In this document: piece after piece, positions 17,831-30,301 of the stretch
Numbering within the stretch: the stretch's first letter is position 1
Layout of the letters: the number at the start of each line of letters is the position of its first letter
Made by a program: the position numbers and the translations under genes
Origin: Zhongshania antarctica
GTDB taxonomy: Bacteria; Pseudomonadota; Gammaproteobacteria; Pseudomonadales; Spongiibacteraceae
DNA: 64,000 nucleotides
Reading direction: 5' to 3'
Assembly: GCF_014202945.1 (NCBI RefSeq)
Contig: NZ_JACHHW010000006.1
Location: 310,001-374,000 of the forward strand
Notes under the pieces: model-generated
Told to the model about the DNA's origin: nothing
Seen by the model: the letters and a program-made list of their open reading frames with translations, nothing else
The model's database searches: none

Positions 17831-19372
17831 GGCGCCCTCACCCCATCCACCCCCGCCGGGAGTTTCTATTTTTAAGATATCACCAGCGGCCGCCATCATA
17901 CTCACCTTGGCGGGCAACTCTTGGCCATTAAAACTGTCTTTGCCGACGGCACCGTCGCCGCCACCGGCCAAACCCCAAGGGGCAAGTCGGCGGCGCTCGG
18001 TGAGCAAAGTGAACTGGGTGGGCGCCAAAAACTCAAATTCGCGAATTAGCCCCTCGCCGCCACGATAGCGACCGGCGCCCCCGGAGTCTCTGCGTACATC
18101 ATAACGTCGCACGCGCAGGGGGTAGTGCATCTCCAAGCTCTCTACCGGCGTATTCAAGGTGTTGGTCATATGACTTTGCACCGCACTCAAGCCGCGACCA
18201 CGTGCGTGAGCGCCCATGCCACCAGCGATGGTTTCGTAGTAATCCCAGTCTGCGCCCGCGCCGCGCCCCCCCATAGCCACATTATTCATGGTGCCCTGAC
18301 TGGCCGCCGGAATGAGATCGGGAGCAGCTTGCGCCAACGCCCCCAAGACTGCATCGCTTATGCGCATCGACGTTTCAACATTGCCCGCCGCCACTGCCGC
18401 TGGCCGCTGGGCATTAAGCAGACAGCCGAGCGGCGCGCTTATGCGAATAGGCCTAAACAAGCCCGCGCAAACCGGGACCTCATCGGGCATCAAGCAGCGA
18501 AACACGTAATACACTGCGGCGGCAGCCACCGACAGCGGGCAATTGATATTGCCTTCAACCTGCGGCGCAGTGCCGCTGAAGTCGACCACCACGCCGCCGA
18601 CACTTAAATCAATTTTTGCTGTTATAGGTAACTGCAAATGACCAAAGCCGTCGTCATCCATGTAATCGGTAAAGGCAAAACTGCCACGGGGCAATTCGGC
18701 CAAACGCCGCCGCGCAATACCTTCGGCATAGTCTTGCAACTGATTTACCGCCACCCCGAAGGGTACGACTAAGCCAGCAATCACTTCGTTTAAGCGCTGC
18801 AAACCCGTGCGATTGGCGCTAACTTGCGCAATAAAATCGCCGTGCTGCCCTGCACCAAACCATTCATCCAGCAAACTTTTAGCTAACATTCCGGCGCGAA
18901 CCAATACGGTAGGCGGGATCACCACACCCTCTTCCTCAAGGGTTTTAGACAAGGGCATGGAACCCGGCGCTGACGCACCGATATCGGCATGATGGGCACG
19001 ATTAGCAACAAAAGCCTGCAGGGCACCGCTGGCGTCAAAGCACGGCGCAATTACGGTGACATCGGGCAAATGCGTGCCACCGAGAAAGGGGTCATTCACC
19101 ACCACCATATCGCCGGGCCGCCACTGGCAAGCATCGACAATATCCGCCATGGCATAAGCCATGCTGCCAAGATGGACTGGAATATGCGCCGCTTGGGCGC
19201 ACAGGTGACCTTTGGCATCAAATATGGCGCAGGAAAAATCGAGACGGTCTTTTATGTTTGGCGAGAATGCAGCGCGCTGCAGGACCGCACCCATTTCCTC
19301 GCACACCGACTCCATGCGGCTAACAAACAAACCGAGTTTAACGGCGTCGAGCTCAGGAGGTGATGCGGCCAT
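17828..19372 (-). CDS. hydantoinase B / 5-oxoprolinase family subunit
   Basis: 514 residues. Conserved HyuB blocks are present: HIPVHLGSM near residue 80, NDPFLGGTHLPD, RAHHADIGASAPGSMP, and the C-terminal glycine-rich end GGGGWGE. HyuB normally works with HyuA as an ATP-dependent hydantoinase or oxoprolinase, or as the beta subunit of acetone-carboxylase-like enzymes. No hyuA gene is adjacent, so this subunit is an orphan in the window. AGGA lies eight bases before ATG 19372. Upstream lies a TonB receptor gene in the same direction but separated by a terminator, so co-transcription is unlikely. Confidence 0.85.
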   Translation of the reverse strand: MAASPPELDAVKLGLFVSRMESVCEEMGAVLQRAAFSPNIKDRLDFSCAIFDAKGHLCAQAAHIPVHLGSMAYAMADIVDACQWRPGDMVVVNDPFLGGTHLPDVTVIAPCFDASGALQAFVANRAHHADIGASAPGSMPLSKTLEEEGVVIPPTVLVRAGMLAKSLLDEWFGAGQHGDFIAQVSANRTGLQRLNEVIAGLVVPFGVAVNQLQDYAEGIARRRLAELPRGSFAFTDYMDDDGFGHLQLPITAKIDLSVGGVVVDFSGTAPQVEGNINCPLSVAAAAVYYVFRCLMPDEVPVCAGLFRPIRISAPLGCLLNAQRPAAVAAGNVETSMRISDAVLGALAQAAPDLIPAASQGTMNNVAMGGRGAGADWDYYETIAGGMGAHARGRGLSAVQSHMTNTLNTPVESLEMHYPLRVRRYDVRRDSGGAGRYRGGEGLIREFEFLAPTQFTLLTERRRLAPWGLAGGGDGAVGKDSFNGQELPAKVSMMAAAGDILKIETPGGGGWGEGA

Positions 19373-19440
19373 AGGGGAAGTCCTGCGCGGTAAAAAATCC
19401 CATTATCACGAATATTCCCAAACATACCAATCACCCACAA

Positions 19441-19470
19441 ACAAAAACGGCCCCGAAGGGCCGTCAACAA
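19441..19470 (-). terminator. terminator after the TonB receptor gene
   Basis: ACGGCCC (19447-19453) pairs with GGGCCGT (19458-19464) around CGAA, followed on the minus strand by a T run. It lies 24 bases beyond the receptor stop codon. Confidence 0.8.
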
Positions 19471-19488
19471 AAATAGCAAGCAGTGGCG

Positions 19489-21885
19489 TTAGAAACTGTA
19501 GCGCGCACTCAGGCCAATGGTACGCGGCTGATTAACATGATGACCAACCCGCGCATTACCACCGCGTTCGGTATCAATTGACAGCTCTGCCTTCTCATTG
19601 GTCGCATTGCGCACAAACAGCGCGGTATCCCAGTTTTCGTTACGAACACCCAAGCGCAGGTTCACGATTTCGTAGCTATCCATCTCGCGGTCATAACCGT
19701 AAGTCGCCTGAGTTAGCGGACCACCTACATTGGGGTACAAGGTCGCCACGCCCTGACCATTATTATTTTGGTCAGAGATCTTGGTATAGCGCTCACCCAC
19801 ATTTTGATAGGTCGCATTGGCAAAACCTTCCCAGGTATTAAAAACGGGGAAGTAATAGGTCACCGATGCCGCGAGTTCAAAGCCCGGTGCAGTCGGCAAA
19901 TCATCGCCATCTTGACCGCCGACAACTGCCAACACTGAACCCTCTGATTCCACATCAGAATCCAGCTCGGCTTCCACAAAGCTCGCCGACAAGCCAAACT
20001 CCAGATTGCTCAGCGGCCGCATGAACAGCTCCATCTCAACGCCACTGCTGTGGGCTTCATCTGCGTTGTAAATTAAGCGCGAAGAACACGAGCCGGCATC
20101 GACGGTAACTTGCAGATCTTTGATTTGGGCATGGAAGGCCGAAACATTAAACGTACCTGCGCCGCCCATGAAATTGGTTTTTGCACCGACTTCATAGTTA
20201 GTGACTGTTTCGTCATCAAAATCCCGGTTGTTGCCGTATATTTGCTCGTCATTATTGGTCGAGCTACACAGTGGCACGTTAAGTGGGTCGTTATTGCCAC
20301 CTAAGCGAAAGCCCTGGGACACCTGAGCATTTAACATGACATCGTCGTTCAAGGCATGGCGCACAATAACACGCGGCGAGACCCCGTTAGAACTCACCAC
20401 ACTGCGGTCGTCGATAATCGCCGCCGTGTAGATCCCGTCAAAGCTAAGCACGCGGGTTTCTTCATAATCAAAATAGCGCGCGCCCACCACCAACATGGTT
20501 TTATCAGTTAGGTCATAAGACACTTCACCAAAAATCGCATATTGATCCAATTGATAGGGAATATCAGAGTAGTAAAGCTCATCCGTGCTCGCCCGCTGGC
20601 CTGCTGTTGAGCCCGAGAGATCCGGGTGCTGGGGATTGCTGGCTTCAAAGCCGTCAACAAGTAAAGACTGGCTATAGTGCCGCTCCACTTCACTATAAAA
20701 CACCCCGGCAACCCACTGCATCGGGCCGTCGAAACCGCTCAAACGCAACTCTTGGGTAAGCACCTCTGCGGAGGTTCGATCGTATAAGGGCGCGTCCAGC
20801 AAATAAACTGAAGGGGCCTCGCCGTAGGAACCACCAGTAATACTGGAGTTCAGCGCGGTTGCGTCCCTAACCACCAACACATCGCGATCGGTGTAAGAAC
20901 TCACCGAGGTCAAGCTCAATTGGTCGTTAAAATCGTAATTCACAGTGAGGTCGAACAGCGCGAAATCGTCCTCAAAACTCTCCTCTAATTGAGTGTACTG
21001 TTCATAATCACCCAACGTTATTGCCGGACGAGTGGTCGTGTAAGGGTTAGCTAAAAGATGGTAGTCGTCCTCGCGGTTGAAGCCGTCCATATCAATTTTT
21101 TGGAATACCACCTTAGGGGTAATGCTCAAGGCATCACTTGGCTGAAACAATACCGCCAGCCGTCCGCCCTCGCGCACGCCCTCGTTCACATCTTCATTAA
21201 CGCTGCCGTCGGGCTGTAAGGCGTCAATAAATCCGCCGAATTCCTGATAATAACGTACCATCCGCAGGGCGACCTTGTCGCTCAAGGGCACGTTTAAATG
21301 GGCTTTCACACTGCCGCCATCGCTACCATGGCTAATGGTTTCTGCATCGCCCTGAATCGAACCGCTGACACCATCAAAATTCGGCTGCTGGGTGATATAG
21401 CGGATTGTCCCAGATAAGGAACCGGAGCCAAACAAGGTTCCCTGCGGTCCGCGCAACACTTCCACGCGATTCATATCGTAAAAATCCAAGTCCGGCGTAA
21501 ACAGTGACATAGAGATCACTGACTCATCCATGTAGACCCCAACCTGCTCTTTTACACCTGGCTGATCGCGAACAATTTGCCCGGCAGAGATGCCGCGAAT
21601 AGCAACCTGACTCTGGCCAGGGCCTAAATTTTGTATAGAAATACCCGCGACATTTTTTGCCATCGACTCCAGATCGGTTGCGCCACTCTGCTGCAACTTT
21701 CCCTCGGTCATCGCGGCTACCGAAAACGGCACATCTTGCAAGGTCTCCGACTGCTTTCGCGCCGTGACCAACACCTCTTCGATCGTGCGCGTCGACTCTG
21801 CGTGGCTTAACGGCGCGCCAGCAGCGAGCCCCATCACCACGGATGCCCCAATTAAGGCATGCCCAGAACGTCGTTTATTTATCAT
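19489..21885 (-). CDS. TonB-dependent outer-membrane receptor
   Basis: About 798 residues. Signal peptide at the start (hydrophobic GASVVMGLAAGAPLSHA), a plug domain opening with TIEEVLVTARKQSE and containing the VAIRGIS and EVLRGPQGTLFG blocks, and a C-terminal barrel ending SARYSF. TonB receptors use proton-motive force to import siderophores, vitamins or large organic molecules. The TIEEVLVTARK opening is typical of the large uncharacterised receptor group of marine oligotrophs, and no ligand can be named. GGGG lies upstream of ATG 21885, which is preferred to the longer frame. No Fur-like site was seen in the 228-bp divergent region shared with the alcohol dehydrogenase gene. Confidence 0.92.
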   Translation of the reverse strand: MINKRRSGHALIGASVVMGLAAGAPLSHAESTRTIEEVLVTARKQSETLQDVPFSVAAMTEGKLQQSGATDLESMAKNVAGISIQNLGPGQSQVAIRGISAGQIVRDQPGVKEQVGVYMDESVISMSLFTPDLDFYDMNRVEVLRGPQGTLFGSGSLSGTIRYITQQPNFDGVSGSIQGDAETISHGSDGGSVKAHLNVPLSDKVALRMVRYYQEFGGFIDALQPDGSVNEDVNEGVREGGRLAVLFQPSDALSITPKVVFQKIDMDGFNREDDYHLLANPYTTTRPAITLGDYEQYTQLEESFEDDFALFDLTVNYDFNDQLSLTSVSSYTDRDVLVVRDATALNSSITGGSYGEAPSVYLLDAPLYDRTSAEVLTQELRLSGFDGPMQWVAGVFYSEVERHYSQSLLVDGFEASNPQHPDLSGSTAGQRASTDELYYSDIPYQLDQYAIFGEVSYDLTDKTMLVVGARYFDYEETRVLSFDGIYTAAIIDDRSVVSSNGVSPRVIVRHALNDDVMLNAQVSQGFRLGGNNDPLNVPLCSSTNNDEQIYGNNRDFDDETVTNYEVGAKTNFMGGAGTFNVSAFHAQIKDLQVTVDAGSCSSRLIYNADEAHSSGVEMELFMRPLSNLEFGLSASFVEAELDSDVESEGSVLAVVGGQDGDDLPTAPGFELAASVTYYFPVFNTWEGFANATYQNVGERYTKISDQNNNGQGVATLYPNVGGPLTQATYGYDREMDSYEIVNLRLGVRNENWDTALFVRNATNEKAELSIDTERGGNARVGHHVNQPRTIGLSARYSF

Positions 21886-22113
21886 ATTGTTATCCCCGTA
21901 CTTAATGTGTTTCTTATTTGGGTTAATTGCCGTGCTAAACCACTGCACTATGAACCGGTATCAGCGATCAATACGAAATGGCTCCCTCTTTGTATAGCAG
22001 AGCAATTGTAAAACGCACTTATTTAGCGCGAAAAAGTATTCACCGTCAACACTGCGTTTGTGTTTCCCAGCGACTCGGGATTAAATGGCTCGCAGAATAA
22101 ATAGGAATCTTTT

Positions 22114-23274
22114 ATGACAGCCAATATCAACCTGCCCCGAATACTGCGCATTGGCGCAGGTGCCAGCCGCCAATTGCCCGAGGTACTCGATGAATTGAAT
22201 CTAAAGCGGCCGCTCCTAGTCACCGACGCCTTTATCGTTAGTCTTGGCTGGCTAGACACGCTGGAAGCCCAGCTCAGCGAAAAAGGTTTTAGTCACAACC
22301 GATTTACCGAAGTTGTTCCCGACCCAACCAGCGATGCGGTTACCGCAGGCCTTGCAGTATTACGCCAGGGTAAATACGACTGCGTAGTCGCATTAGGTGG
22401 CGGCAGCTCCATAGACACCGCCAAAGCCATTGCGGTTATGGCCCATCGCGACCAGCCCATGCGCCACTACAAAGTGCCTAATTCAATAGCTGATGGCCTG
22501 CCCGTCATTGCCATACCGACCACCGCAGGCACCGGCTCAGAAGCCACCCGCGCCGCCGTCATTACCGACACCGAAAGCCAGGAAAAAATGCTGTGTATGG
22601 GCCTCGGCCTAATGCCCATTGCCGCGCTGGTCGATTTTGAATTGACCTTAAGTATGCCCTGGCGCTTAACCGCCGACACCGGACTCGACAGTCTCTGCCA
22701 TGCACTAGAAGCCTATGTCAGTAAAAAAGCCAACGCGTTTACCGATACTATTGCGCTGGCGGCAATGACGGCCATCAACACCCATATCCGCACCGCCTGC
22801 CAACAGCCCGACAACCGCGAAGCGCGGGAAGCCATGATGCTCGCAGCGACACAGGGCGGCATCGCTTTTTCAAATTCATCGGTCACGCTGATTCACGGCA
22901 TGAGCCGTCCGATTGGCGCGCTCTACCATGTGCCCCACGGCCTAAGCAATGCAATGCTTTTGCCTGACGTAACCGCATGGTCGATCAGCGGCGCCCCCGC
23001 CCGCTACGCCGACTGCGCCCGCGCCATGGGCATGGCCGAGTCGAGCGACAGCGACGCCACCGCCAACCAGAAGCTCGTCGCGGGCCTGCGTTTGCTCTGC
23101 AGCGACCTAAAGGTTCCCCGTCCCGGCGAGTTTGGAATAGACGCTCAAGCATGGCAGCAGTCGCTAGAATTAATGACACAGCAGGCGCTGGATTCCGGCT
23201 CACCCAATAATAATCCGCGGATCCCCAATGCCGCAGAGATTAAAGGTCTCTACCAAAAGGTGTGGGGCAATTAA
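22114..23274 (+). CDS. iron-containing alcohol dehydrogenase
   Basis: 386 residues. A group III (iron-type) NAD-dependent alcohol dehydrogenase. The nucleotide-binding motif is GGGSSIDTAKA (about residues 93-103). Metal-binding histidines are in SLCHALEAYVS, IHGMSRPIGA and HVPHGLSNAMLLP. Substrates in this family range from simple alcohols to lactaldehyde and 4-hydroxybutyrate and cannot be assigned. An AGGA Shine-Dalgarno sequence precedes ATG 22114. It is divergent from the TonB receptor gene and ends at its own terminator, so it is monocistronic. Confidence 0.92.
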   Translation: MTANINLPRILRIGAGASRQLPEVLDELNLKRPLLVTDAFIVSLGWLDTLEAQLSEKGFSHNRFTEVVPDPTSDAVTAGLAVLRQGKYDCVVALGGGSSIDTAKAIAVMAHRDQPMRHYKVPNSIADGLPVIAIPTTAGTGSEATRAAVITDTESQEKMLCMGLGLMPIAALVDFELTLSMPWRLTADTGLDSLCHALEAYVSKKANAFTDTIALAAMTAINTHIRTACQQPDNREAREAMMLAATQGGIAFSNSSVTLIHGMSRPIGALYHVPHGLSNAMLLPDVTAWSISGAPARYADCARAMGMAESSDSDATANQKLVAGLRLLCSDLKVPRPGEFGIDAQAWQQSLELMTQQALDSGSPNNNPRIPNAAEIKGLYQKVWGN

Positions 23275-23344
23275 TTCATCGCGCCTTTACCCGCCATAGG
23301 CCTAGAAATCCCTGCGCATTCCTTATATTATTGAGGGTCTGACT

Positions 23345-23366
23345 AGGCAGCACTGGCTGCCTTTTT
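23345..23366 (+). terminator. terminator after the alcohol dehydrogenase gene
   Basis: AGGCAGC pairs with GCTGCCT around a four-base loop and is followed by five T. It lies 70 bases after the stop codon and 80 bases before argD. Confidence 0.8.
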
Positions 23367-23446
23367 GCGTTTTAAATCCATTGCACTGCTATATTTGTGC
23401 CTTATTTGCGGTTAAACCTGCTTATTTGGCACGCGGAGATCTGTTG

Positions 23447-24637
23447 ATGACACAGCCGGCTTTAATGAACACCTATGGACGTCTTCCGGTAACATTTACC
23501 CGGGGCGAAGGTGTGCGACTGTTTGATACGCAGGGCAAAGCCTACCTAGACTGCATCAGTGGCGTTGGCGTTAACTCTTTGGGGCACGCGCACCCCGCCT
23601 TAACAGAGGCTATTCAGTCACAGGCTGGCCAGCTGCTGCACACCTCCAATTTATACTCAGTGCAAAAGCAGGAAGAACTCGCTGCCGCCCTGTGCGCCAT
23701 TAGCGGCATGGAAAACGTGTTCTTTTGCAATTCCGGCGCCGAAGGCAATGAAGCCGCCATCAAGCTAGCGCGGATGCACGGCCACAAACGCAATATCGAA
23801 ATTCCCCACGTGATTGTTATGGAGCAGGCGTTTCACGGCCGGACCTTGGCCACGCTCACGGCGTCAGGCAATCGCAAAATTCAAGCGGGCTTTGAACCAT
23901 TGGTGCGGGGCTTTATCCGCGCGCCCTTTGGCGATCTAGCCGCACTCGAGAATATCGCCGAGCACAACGACAGTATTGCCGCCGTCCTCATAGAACCGAT
24001 TCAAGGCGAAGGTGGTATTCACACCCTGCCTGCCGGCTTCCTTACTCAACTGCGGGCGCTGTGCGACAAACACAACTGGCTGATGATGTTGGACGAAGTG
24101 CAGACCGGCAATGGCCGGACCGGCAAGTACTTTGCCTACCAGCACAGCGACGCAATGCCCGACGTGGTCGTGACCGCCAAAGGTTTAGGTGGCGGTGTAC
24201 CGATTGGCGCCTGCCTTGCCCGCGGCAAAGCGGCGGCACTATTTCAACCGGGTAATCACGGCTCCACCTTTGGCGGTAATCCGCTGGTGTGCGCGGCCGG
24301 ACTGGCAGTCGTAAACACGCTGAACACCAATGGCATGATCGACACCATTGCCGACAACGGCCGCTATATTCTCAGCGCCTTAAAAGATCAACTGGGCAAT
24401 GTTGCCCACGTAAAAGACATTCGCGGCCAAGGCCTGATGATCGGCATTGAGCTGAGCAGCCCTTGCGGCGGACTGGTTGCCCAAGCCTTAGAAAAAGGCC
24501 TGCTGATCAATGTCACTTCAGAGCGGGTGGTACGCTTACTGCCGCCGCTAATTATTAACCAGCAGGAAATAGACGAGCTGCTCGCCACACTGTGCCCACT
24601 GATTCGTCAGTGGCCAGCTCAGTCCAGCGCGGCATAA
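23447..24637 (+). CDS. argD: acetylornithine aminotransferase (class III, PLP-dependent)
   Basis: About 396 residues. It catalyses N-acetylglutamate semialdehyde to N-acetylornithine, and in many bacteria also acts in lysine synthesis. Family blocks: [48 protein letters not shown], and the PLP lysine in [18 protein letters not shown] 23447 has GGAG upstream. The longer frame from 23381 adds a hydrophobic leader not found in the family. argF follows after 28 bases in the same orientation, so argDF is an operon. An ArgR box was looked for and not recognised. Confidence 0.93.
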   Translation: MTQPALMNTYGRLPVTFTRGEGVRLFDTQGKAYLDCISGVGVNSLGHAHPALTEAIQSQAGQLLHTSNLYSVQKQEELAAALCAISGMENVFFCNSGAEGNEAAIKLARMHGHKRNIEIPHVIVMEQAFHGRTLATLTASGNRKIQAGFEPLVRGFIRAPFGDLAALENIAEHNDSIAAVLIEPIQGEGGIHTLPAGFLTQLRALCDKHNWLMMLDEVQTGNGRTGKYFAYQHSDAMPDVVVTAKGLGGGVPIGACLARGKAAALFQPGNHGSTFGGNPLVCAAGLAVVNTLNTNGMIDTIADNGRYILSALKDQLGNVAHVKDIRGQGLMIGIELSSPCGGLVAQALEKGLLINVTSERVVRLLPPLIINQQEIDELLATLCPLIRQWPAQSSAA

Positions 24638-24665
24638 CGCCGGTTCAGCAGCAAAAGGTAGCCGT

Positions 24666-25580
24666 ATGGCATTAAGACATTTTTTAACCCTCATGGATTT
24701 GAGCCCCGCTGAATTAGAAACCCTAATGCAGCGTGCCATACAACTCAAAGCCGAACACAAAGCCCGCAAAACCAGCGTGCAATTTCCCAATCATGTATTG
24801 GGCATGGTGTTTGAAAAAGCCTCTACCCGAACTCGTATCTCGTTTGAAGCGGGTATGGCGCACTTAGGTGGTCATGCCATCTTCCTGTCGCCACGCGACA
24901 CCCAACTGGGTCGCGGTGAGCCGGTAGAAGACAGCGGCAGAGTCATCTCGTCAATGTGCGACATCATCATGGTGCGCACCTTTGAGCACAGCATTATTGA
25001 ACGCTTTGCCGCGTACTCTAGCGTGCCGGTGATCAACGCACTAACCGACGACCACCACCCCTGCCAGCTGCTCGCCGACATCCAAACCTTTATCGAGCAT
25101 CGCGGCAGCATCAAGGGCAAGCAAGTGGCATGGATCGGCGATGGCAATAATATGTGCCAGTCTTATATTCACGCCGCCATGCAGTTCGACTTCACCCTTA
25201 AAGTCGCCTGCCCCGAAGGCTTTGAACCCCGCGCCGACATTGTTGCCAAGGCCGGTGGTCGTGTTGAAATATTCCGCGAACCCGCCGATGCCGCCCGCGG
25301 CTCGGATCTTCTCGTGACAGACGTCTGGGCCTCGATGGGCCAGGAAGAAGAAAAAACCGAGCGCCGCCGCGAGCTTGCCGGCTACCAGATCAATAGCGCA
25401 CTCATGGCCCACGCCAACCCAGACGCGCTCTACATGCACTGCCTACCCGCCAAGCGCGGCGAAGAAATTAGCGCCGAGCTAATGGACAACCCCAAAACCG
25501 TGATTTGGGACGAGGCAGAAAATCGCCTACATGCGCAGAAGGCCTTGATGGAGTTTTTGTTGTTAGAGGCGCGGGCGTAA
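24666..25580 (+). CDS. argF: ornithine carbamoyltransferase
   Basis: 304 residues. It forms citrulline from ornithine and carbamoyl phosphate. The carbamoyl-phosphate site STRTRISFE (near residue 50), the HPCQLLAD block and the ornithine-binding [10 protein letters not shown] are intact. The protein starts at ATG 24666 ([14 protein letters not shown]), typical of the family. It is the second gene of the argD-argF operon and supplies the citrulline used by ArgG, encoded elsewhere in the window. A run of tandem heptamers begins immediately after the stop codon. Confidence 0.96.
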   Translation: MALRHFLTLMDLSPAELETLMQRAIQLKAEHKARKTSVQFPNHVLGMVFEKASTRTRISFEAGMAHLGGHAIFLSPRDTQLGRGEPVEDSGRVISSMCDIIMVRTFEHSIIERFAAYSSVPVINALTDDHHPCQLLADIQTFIEHRGSIKGKQVAWIGDGNNMCQSYIHAAMQFDFTLKVACPEGFEPRADIVAKAGGRVEIFREPADAARGSDLLVTDVWASMGQEEEKTERRRELAGYQINSALMAHANPDALYMHCLPAKRGEEISAELMDNPKTVIWDEAENRLHAQKALMEFLLLEARA

Positions 25581-25581
25581 C

Positions 25582-25637
25582 GGATGTCGGATGTCGGATG
25601 TCGGATGTCGGATGTCGGATGTCGGATGTCGGATGTC
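25582..25637 (+). repeat. tandem array of eight perfect GGATGTC heptamers
   Basis: Eight head-to-tail identical copies of GGATGTC begin one base after the argF stop codon. The unit is a variant of the CGTCnGA family seen in other core intergenic gaps (GTCGGAT is the same word in another phase). Perfect tandem identity implies recent slippage or amplification. Confidence 0.95.
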
Positions 25638-25693
25638 GGCAATGACAACTCACTGAAGTAGCTGCGTCTAGCACTGACTTTGATTTTCATTCG

Positions 25694-25836
25694 TCAGACT
25701 TCCGACACACGACCAATTTTTAATTTTATCGCCAGACACCGGACGTCCGGCAATGGTTTTCAGCTTTTTCGTCCGACGCCAGACCTCTGACACCCGACAG
25801 GCTTTTCGTCAGACTTCCGACGCCCGACATCAGACC
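25694..25836. repeat. degenerate heptanucleotide repeats in the leader of the ABC ATPase gene
   Basis: Three blocks of CGTCnGA-type units separated by unrelated AT-rich stretches. They stay open in the frame of the following gene for about 30 codons and give a spurious, repetitive N-terminal extension (RQTSD repeats) if the frame is read from its first ATG. Confidence 0.75.
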
Positions 25837-25848
25837 AAGGCCCTAACC

Positions 25849-26925
25849 GTGCTGCAAGTAAAAAACATCCAATGCCAATACGAAGGCATCTCCGTTGTCG
25901 ACGATGTCAGCTTCCATGTTAACGACGGCGACATTTGCAGCTTGCTTGGCCCCAGTGGCTGCGGCAAAACGACCATTTTGCGCGCTATTGCGGGCTTTCA
26001 ACCGCTCACCCAAGGTTCGGTTACGCTGCGCGGCAACTGCCTGAGCGAACCCGGCAGCATGATTACCCCCGAGCTGCGCAGCATCGGCATGGTATTTCAA
26101 GATTACGCCCTCTTCCCGCATTTAAGCGTATACGACAATATTCGCTTTGGTCTCAGTAAACAGAGTCGCCAAGCACAGCGTCAAAAAGTCATGCAATTAC
26201 TGGCGCTAGTGCGCCTCGAAGGCGTCGAGAATCGCTTTCCTCACGAACTCTCCGGCGGCCAACAGCAGCGAGTTGCACTGGCTCGCGCCTTAGCACCCAG
26301 CCCAGACTTACTGCTAATGGACGAGCCCTTTTCCAACCTCGACGCCGAGCTTCGTAAACGCCTCAGCCTCGAGGTGCGCGACATTATTAAAGAGTTAGGC
26401 ATTAGCGCCATACTCGTGACCCACGATCAACTCGAAGCCTTTGCCTTCAGCGACAATATTGGCCTGCTCTACAACGGCAAGCTACAACAGTGGGACACCC
26501 CGTTTAACCTCTATCACGAACCCAGCAATCGCCTCGTCGCCGACTTTATCGGCGAGGGTAGCTTCTTGCCCGGCGTCATCGGCACCGAGCTGAATACCGT
26601 TACCACCGAACTTGGCACCCTAATGGGCAACCGCGCCTACGCTTGGCCACCCGGCACCCCGGTAGAAATTTTACTGCGCCCCGACGATATTGTGCTCAGC
26701 GACTTTGGCGGCATCAGCGCCACCATTGAAAAAAAGGTGTTTTCAGGTAGTGCCACGCTCTACACCCTGCGCCTGCCTACCGGCAGCCAAGTTGAAGCAC
26801 TACTACCCAGTCACCGCGATTTCGCCATTAACGAAAAAGTAAACATCAACACCGAGGCCGATCACCTTATTGCCTTTGGCCGCGAGGAATTACACCACGG
26901 CGAACATAAGCCAAGAAGTAGTTAA
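25849..26925 (+). CDS. ABC transporter ATP-binding protein, Fe3+ (FbpC/AfuC) type
   Basis: About 358 residues. Walker A GPSGCGKTT, signature LSGGQQQR, Walker B LLLMDEP and switch THDQ are intact, and a TOBE-like tail (LLRPDDIVL) follows, as in FbpC-type ATPases. GTG 25849 is chosen because AAGG lies eight bases upstream and the protein then begins VLQVKNIQC-like as in relatives. The codons before it are made of repeat sequence. No permease or binding-protein gene is adjacent, so its partners are encoded elsewhere or it is used by several systems. Iron specificity is inferred from sequence type only. Confidence 0.85.
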   Translation: MLQVKNIQCQYEGISVVDDVSFHVNDGDICSLLGPSGCGKTTILRAIAGFQPLTQGSVTLRGNCLSEPGSMITPELRSIGMVFQDYALFPHLSVYDNIRFGLSKQSRQAQRQKVMQLLALVRLEGVENRFPHELSGGQQQRVALARALAPSPDLLLMDEPFSNLDAELRKRLSLEVRDIIKELGISAILVTHDQLEAFAFSDNIGLLYNGKLQQWDTPFNLYHEPSNRLVADFIGEGSFLPGVIGTELNTVTTELGTLMGNRAYAWPPGTPVEILLRPDDIVLSDFGGISATIEKKVFSGSATLYTLRLPTGSQVEALLPSHRDFAINEKVNINTEADHLIAFGREELHHGEHKPRSS

Positions 26926-27055
26926 AAAACTTTTCCTTATGCGTAATCCGTCTACCTCGCCTGCGAATGTACTCACCACCCCAGCACGGCGCTGAAAAGC
27001 CCGCATTACGGGCAGTTAATAAAACAGCGGTTTTTACCCACCACTTACTCACACT

Positions 27056-27064
27056 TTATCCACA
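27056..27064 (+). promoter_or_regulatory. DnaA box upstream of nrdA
   Basis: TTATCCACA, a perfect match to the DnaA consensus, 31 bases before the proposed -35 element of the nrdA promoter. DnaA control of nrdAB is established in E. coli. Here the role is inferred from sequence and position. Confidence 0.65.
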
Positions 27065-27086
27065 GAAGACCCACAGCATCTTGTGC

Positions 27087-27115
27087 TTGCGAAATCATGC
27101 AAACCGCATTATCTT
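27087..27115 (+). promoter_or_regulatory. probable nrdA promoter
   Basis: TTGCGA at 27087-27092 and TATCTT at 27110-27115 with a 17-bp spacer. The -10 element lies inside the upstream NrdR-like box, a usual arrangement for repression of ribonucleotide reductase genes. Confidence 0.5.
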
Positions 27116-27150
27116 GTATCCCAGATTCACCAAAACCCTATATATAGGGT
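27104..27150. promoter_or_regulatory. pair of NrdR boxes upstream of nrdA
   Basis: The downstream box (27135-27150) contains CTATATATAG and sits in a 22-bp perfect palindrome (27132-27153). The upstream box (27104-27119) contains CATTATCTTG. Their starts are 31 bp apart, three helical turns, as expected for cooperative NrdR binding. The core fits the known consensus CwATATaTwG. Confidence 0.7.
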
Positions 27151-27317
27151 TTTCCACCCAAGCCTTATAACAACTATTTACATTTTCGGGATAACTTCCG
27201 CACTTGTGTTATTTGGGTATTTCAGCAAGCCCTCGCCTCCCGCACCGGGAATTCACGAGGAAATTATAAGACTGACGCAGAGCAGTTTTAAGACATCAAG
27301 CAAGGGCCAGAGACATC

Positions 27318-30215
<2,898 letters not shown>

Positions 30216-30237
30216 GTGCATAGGGGCCGCTGGCCCC

Positions 30238-30276
30238 TTCGTCTGACGTCCGACGTCAGGCGTCTGACGAAAGACA
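30238..30276. repeat. heptanucleotide repeat cluster between nrdA and nrdB
   Basis: Units of the CGTCnGA type (TCTGACGTCCGACGTCAGG segment) occupy the intercistronic gap of the operon, so the element is transcribed here. Confidence 0.7.
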
Positions 30277-30301
30277 CATATAAAAGAATCGAGGTTATAA
30301 A

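Noticed and set aside
22040-22113. Fur or similar operator between the TonB receptor and alcohol dehydrogenase genes
   Set aside because: No inverted hexamer pattern close to a known consensus was found, so iron control is not claimed.
25582-25637. CRISPR array or minisatellite of CRISPR type
   Set aside because: The unit is seven bases, directly tandem, with no spacers.
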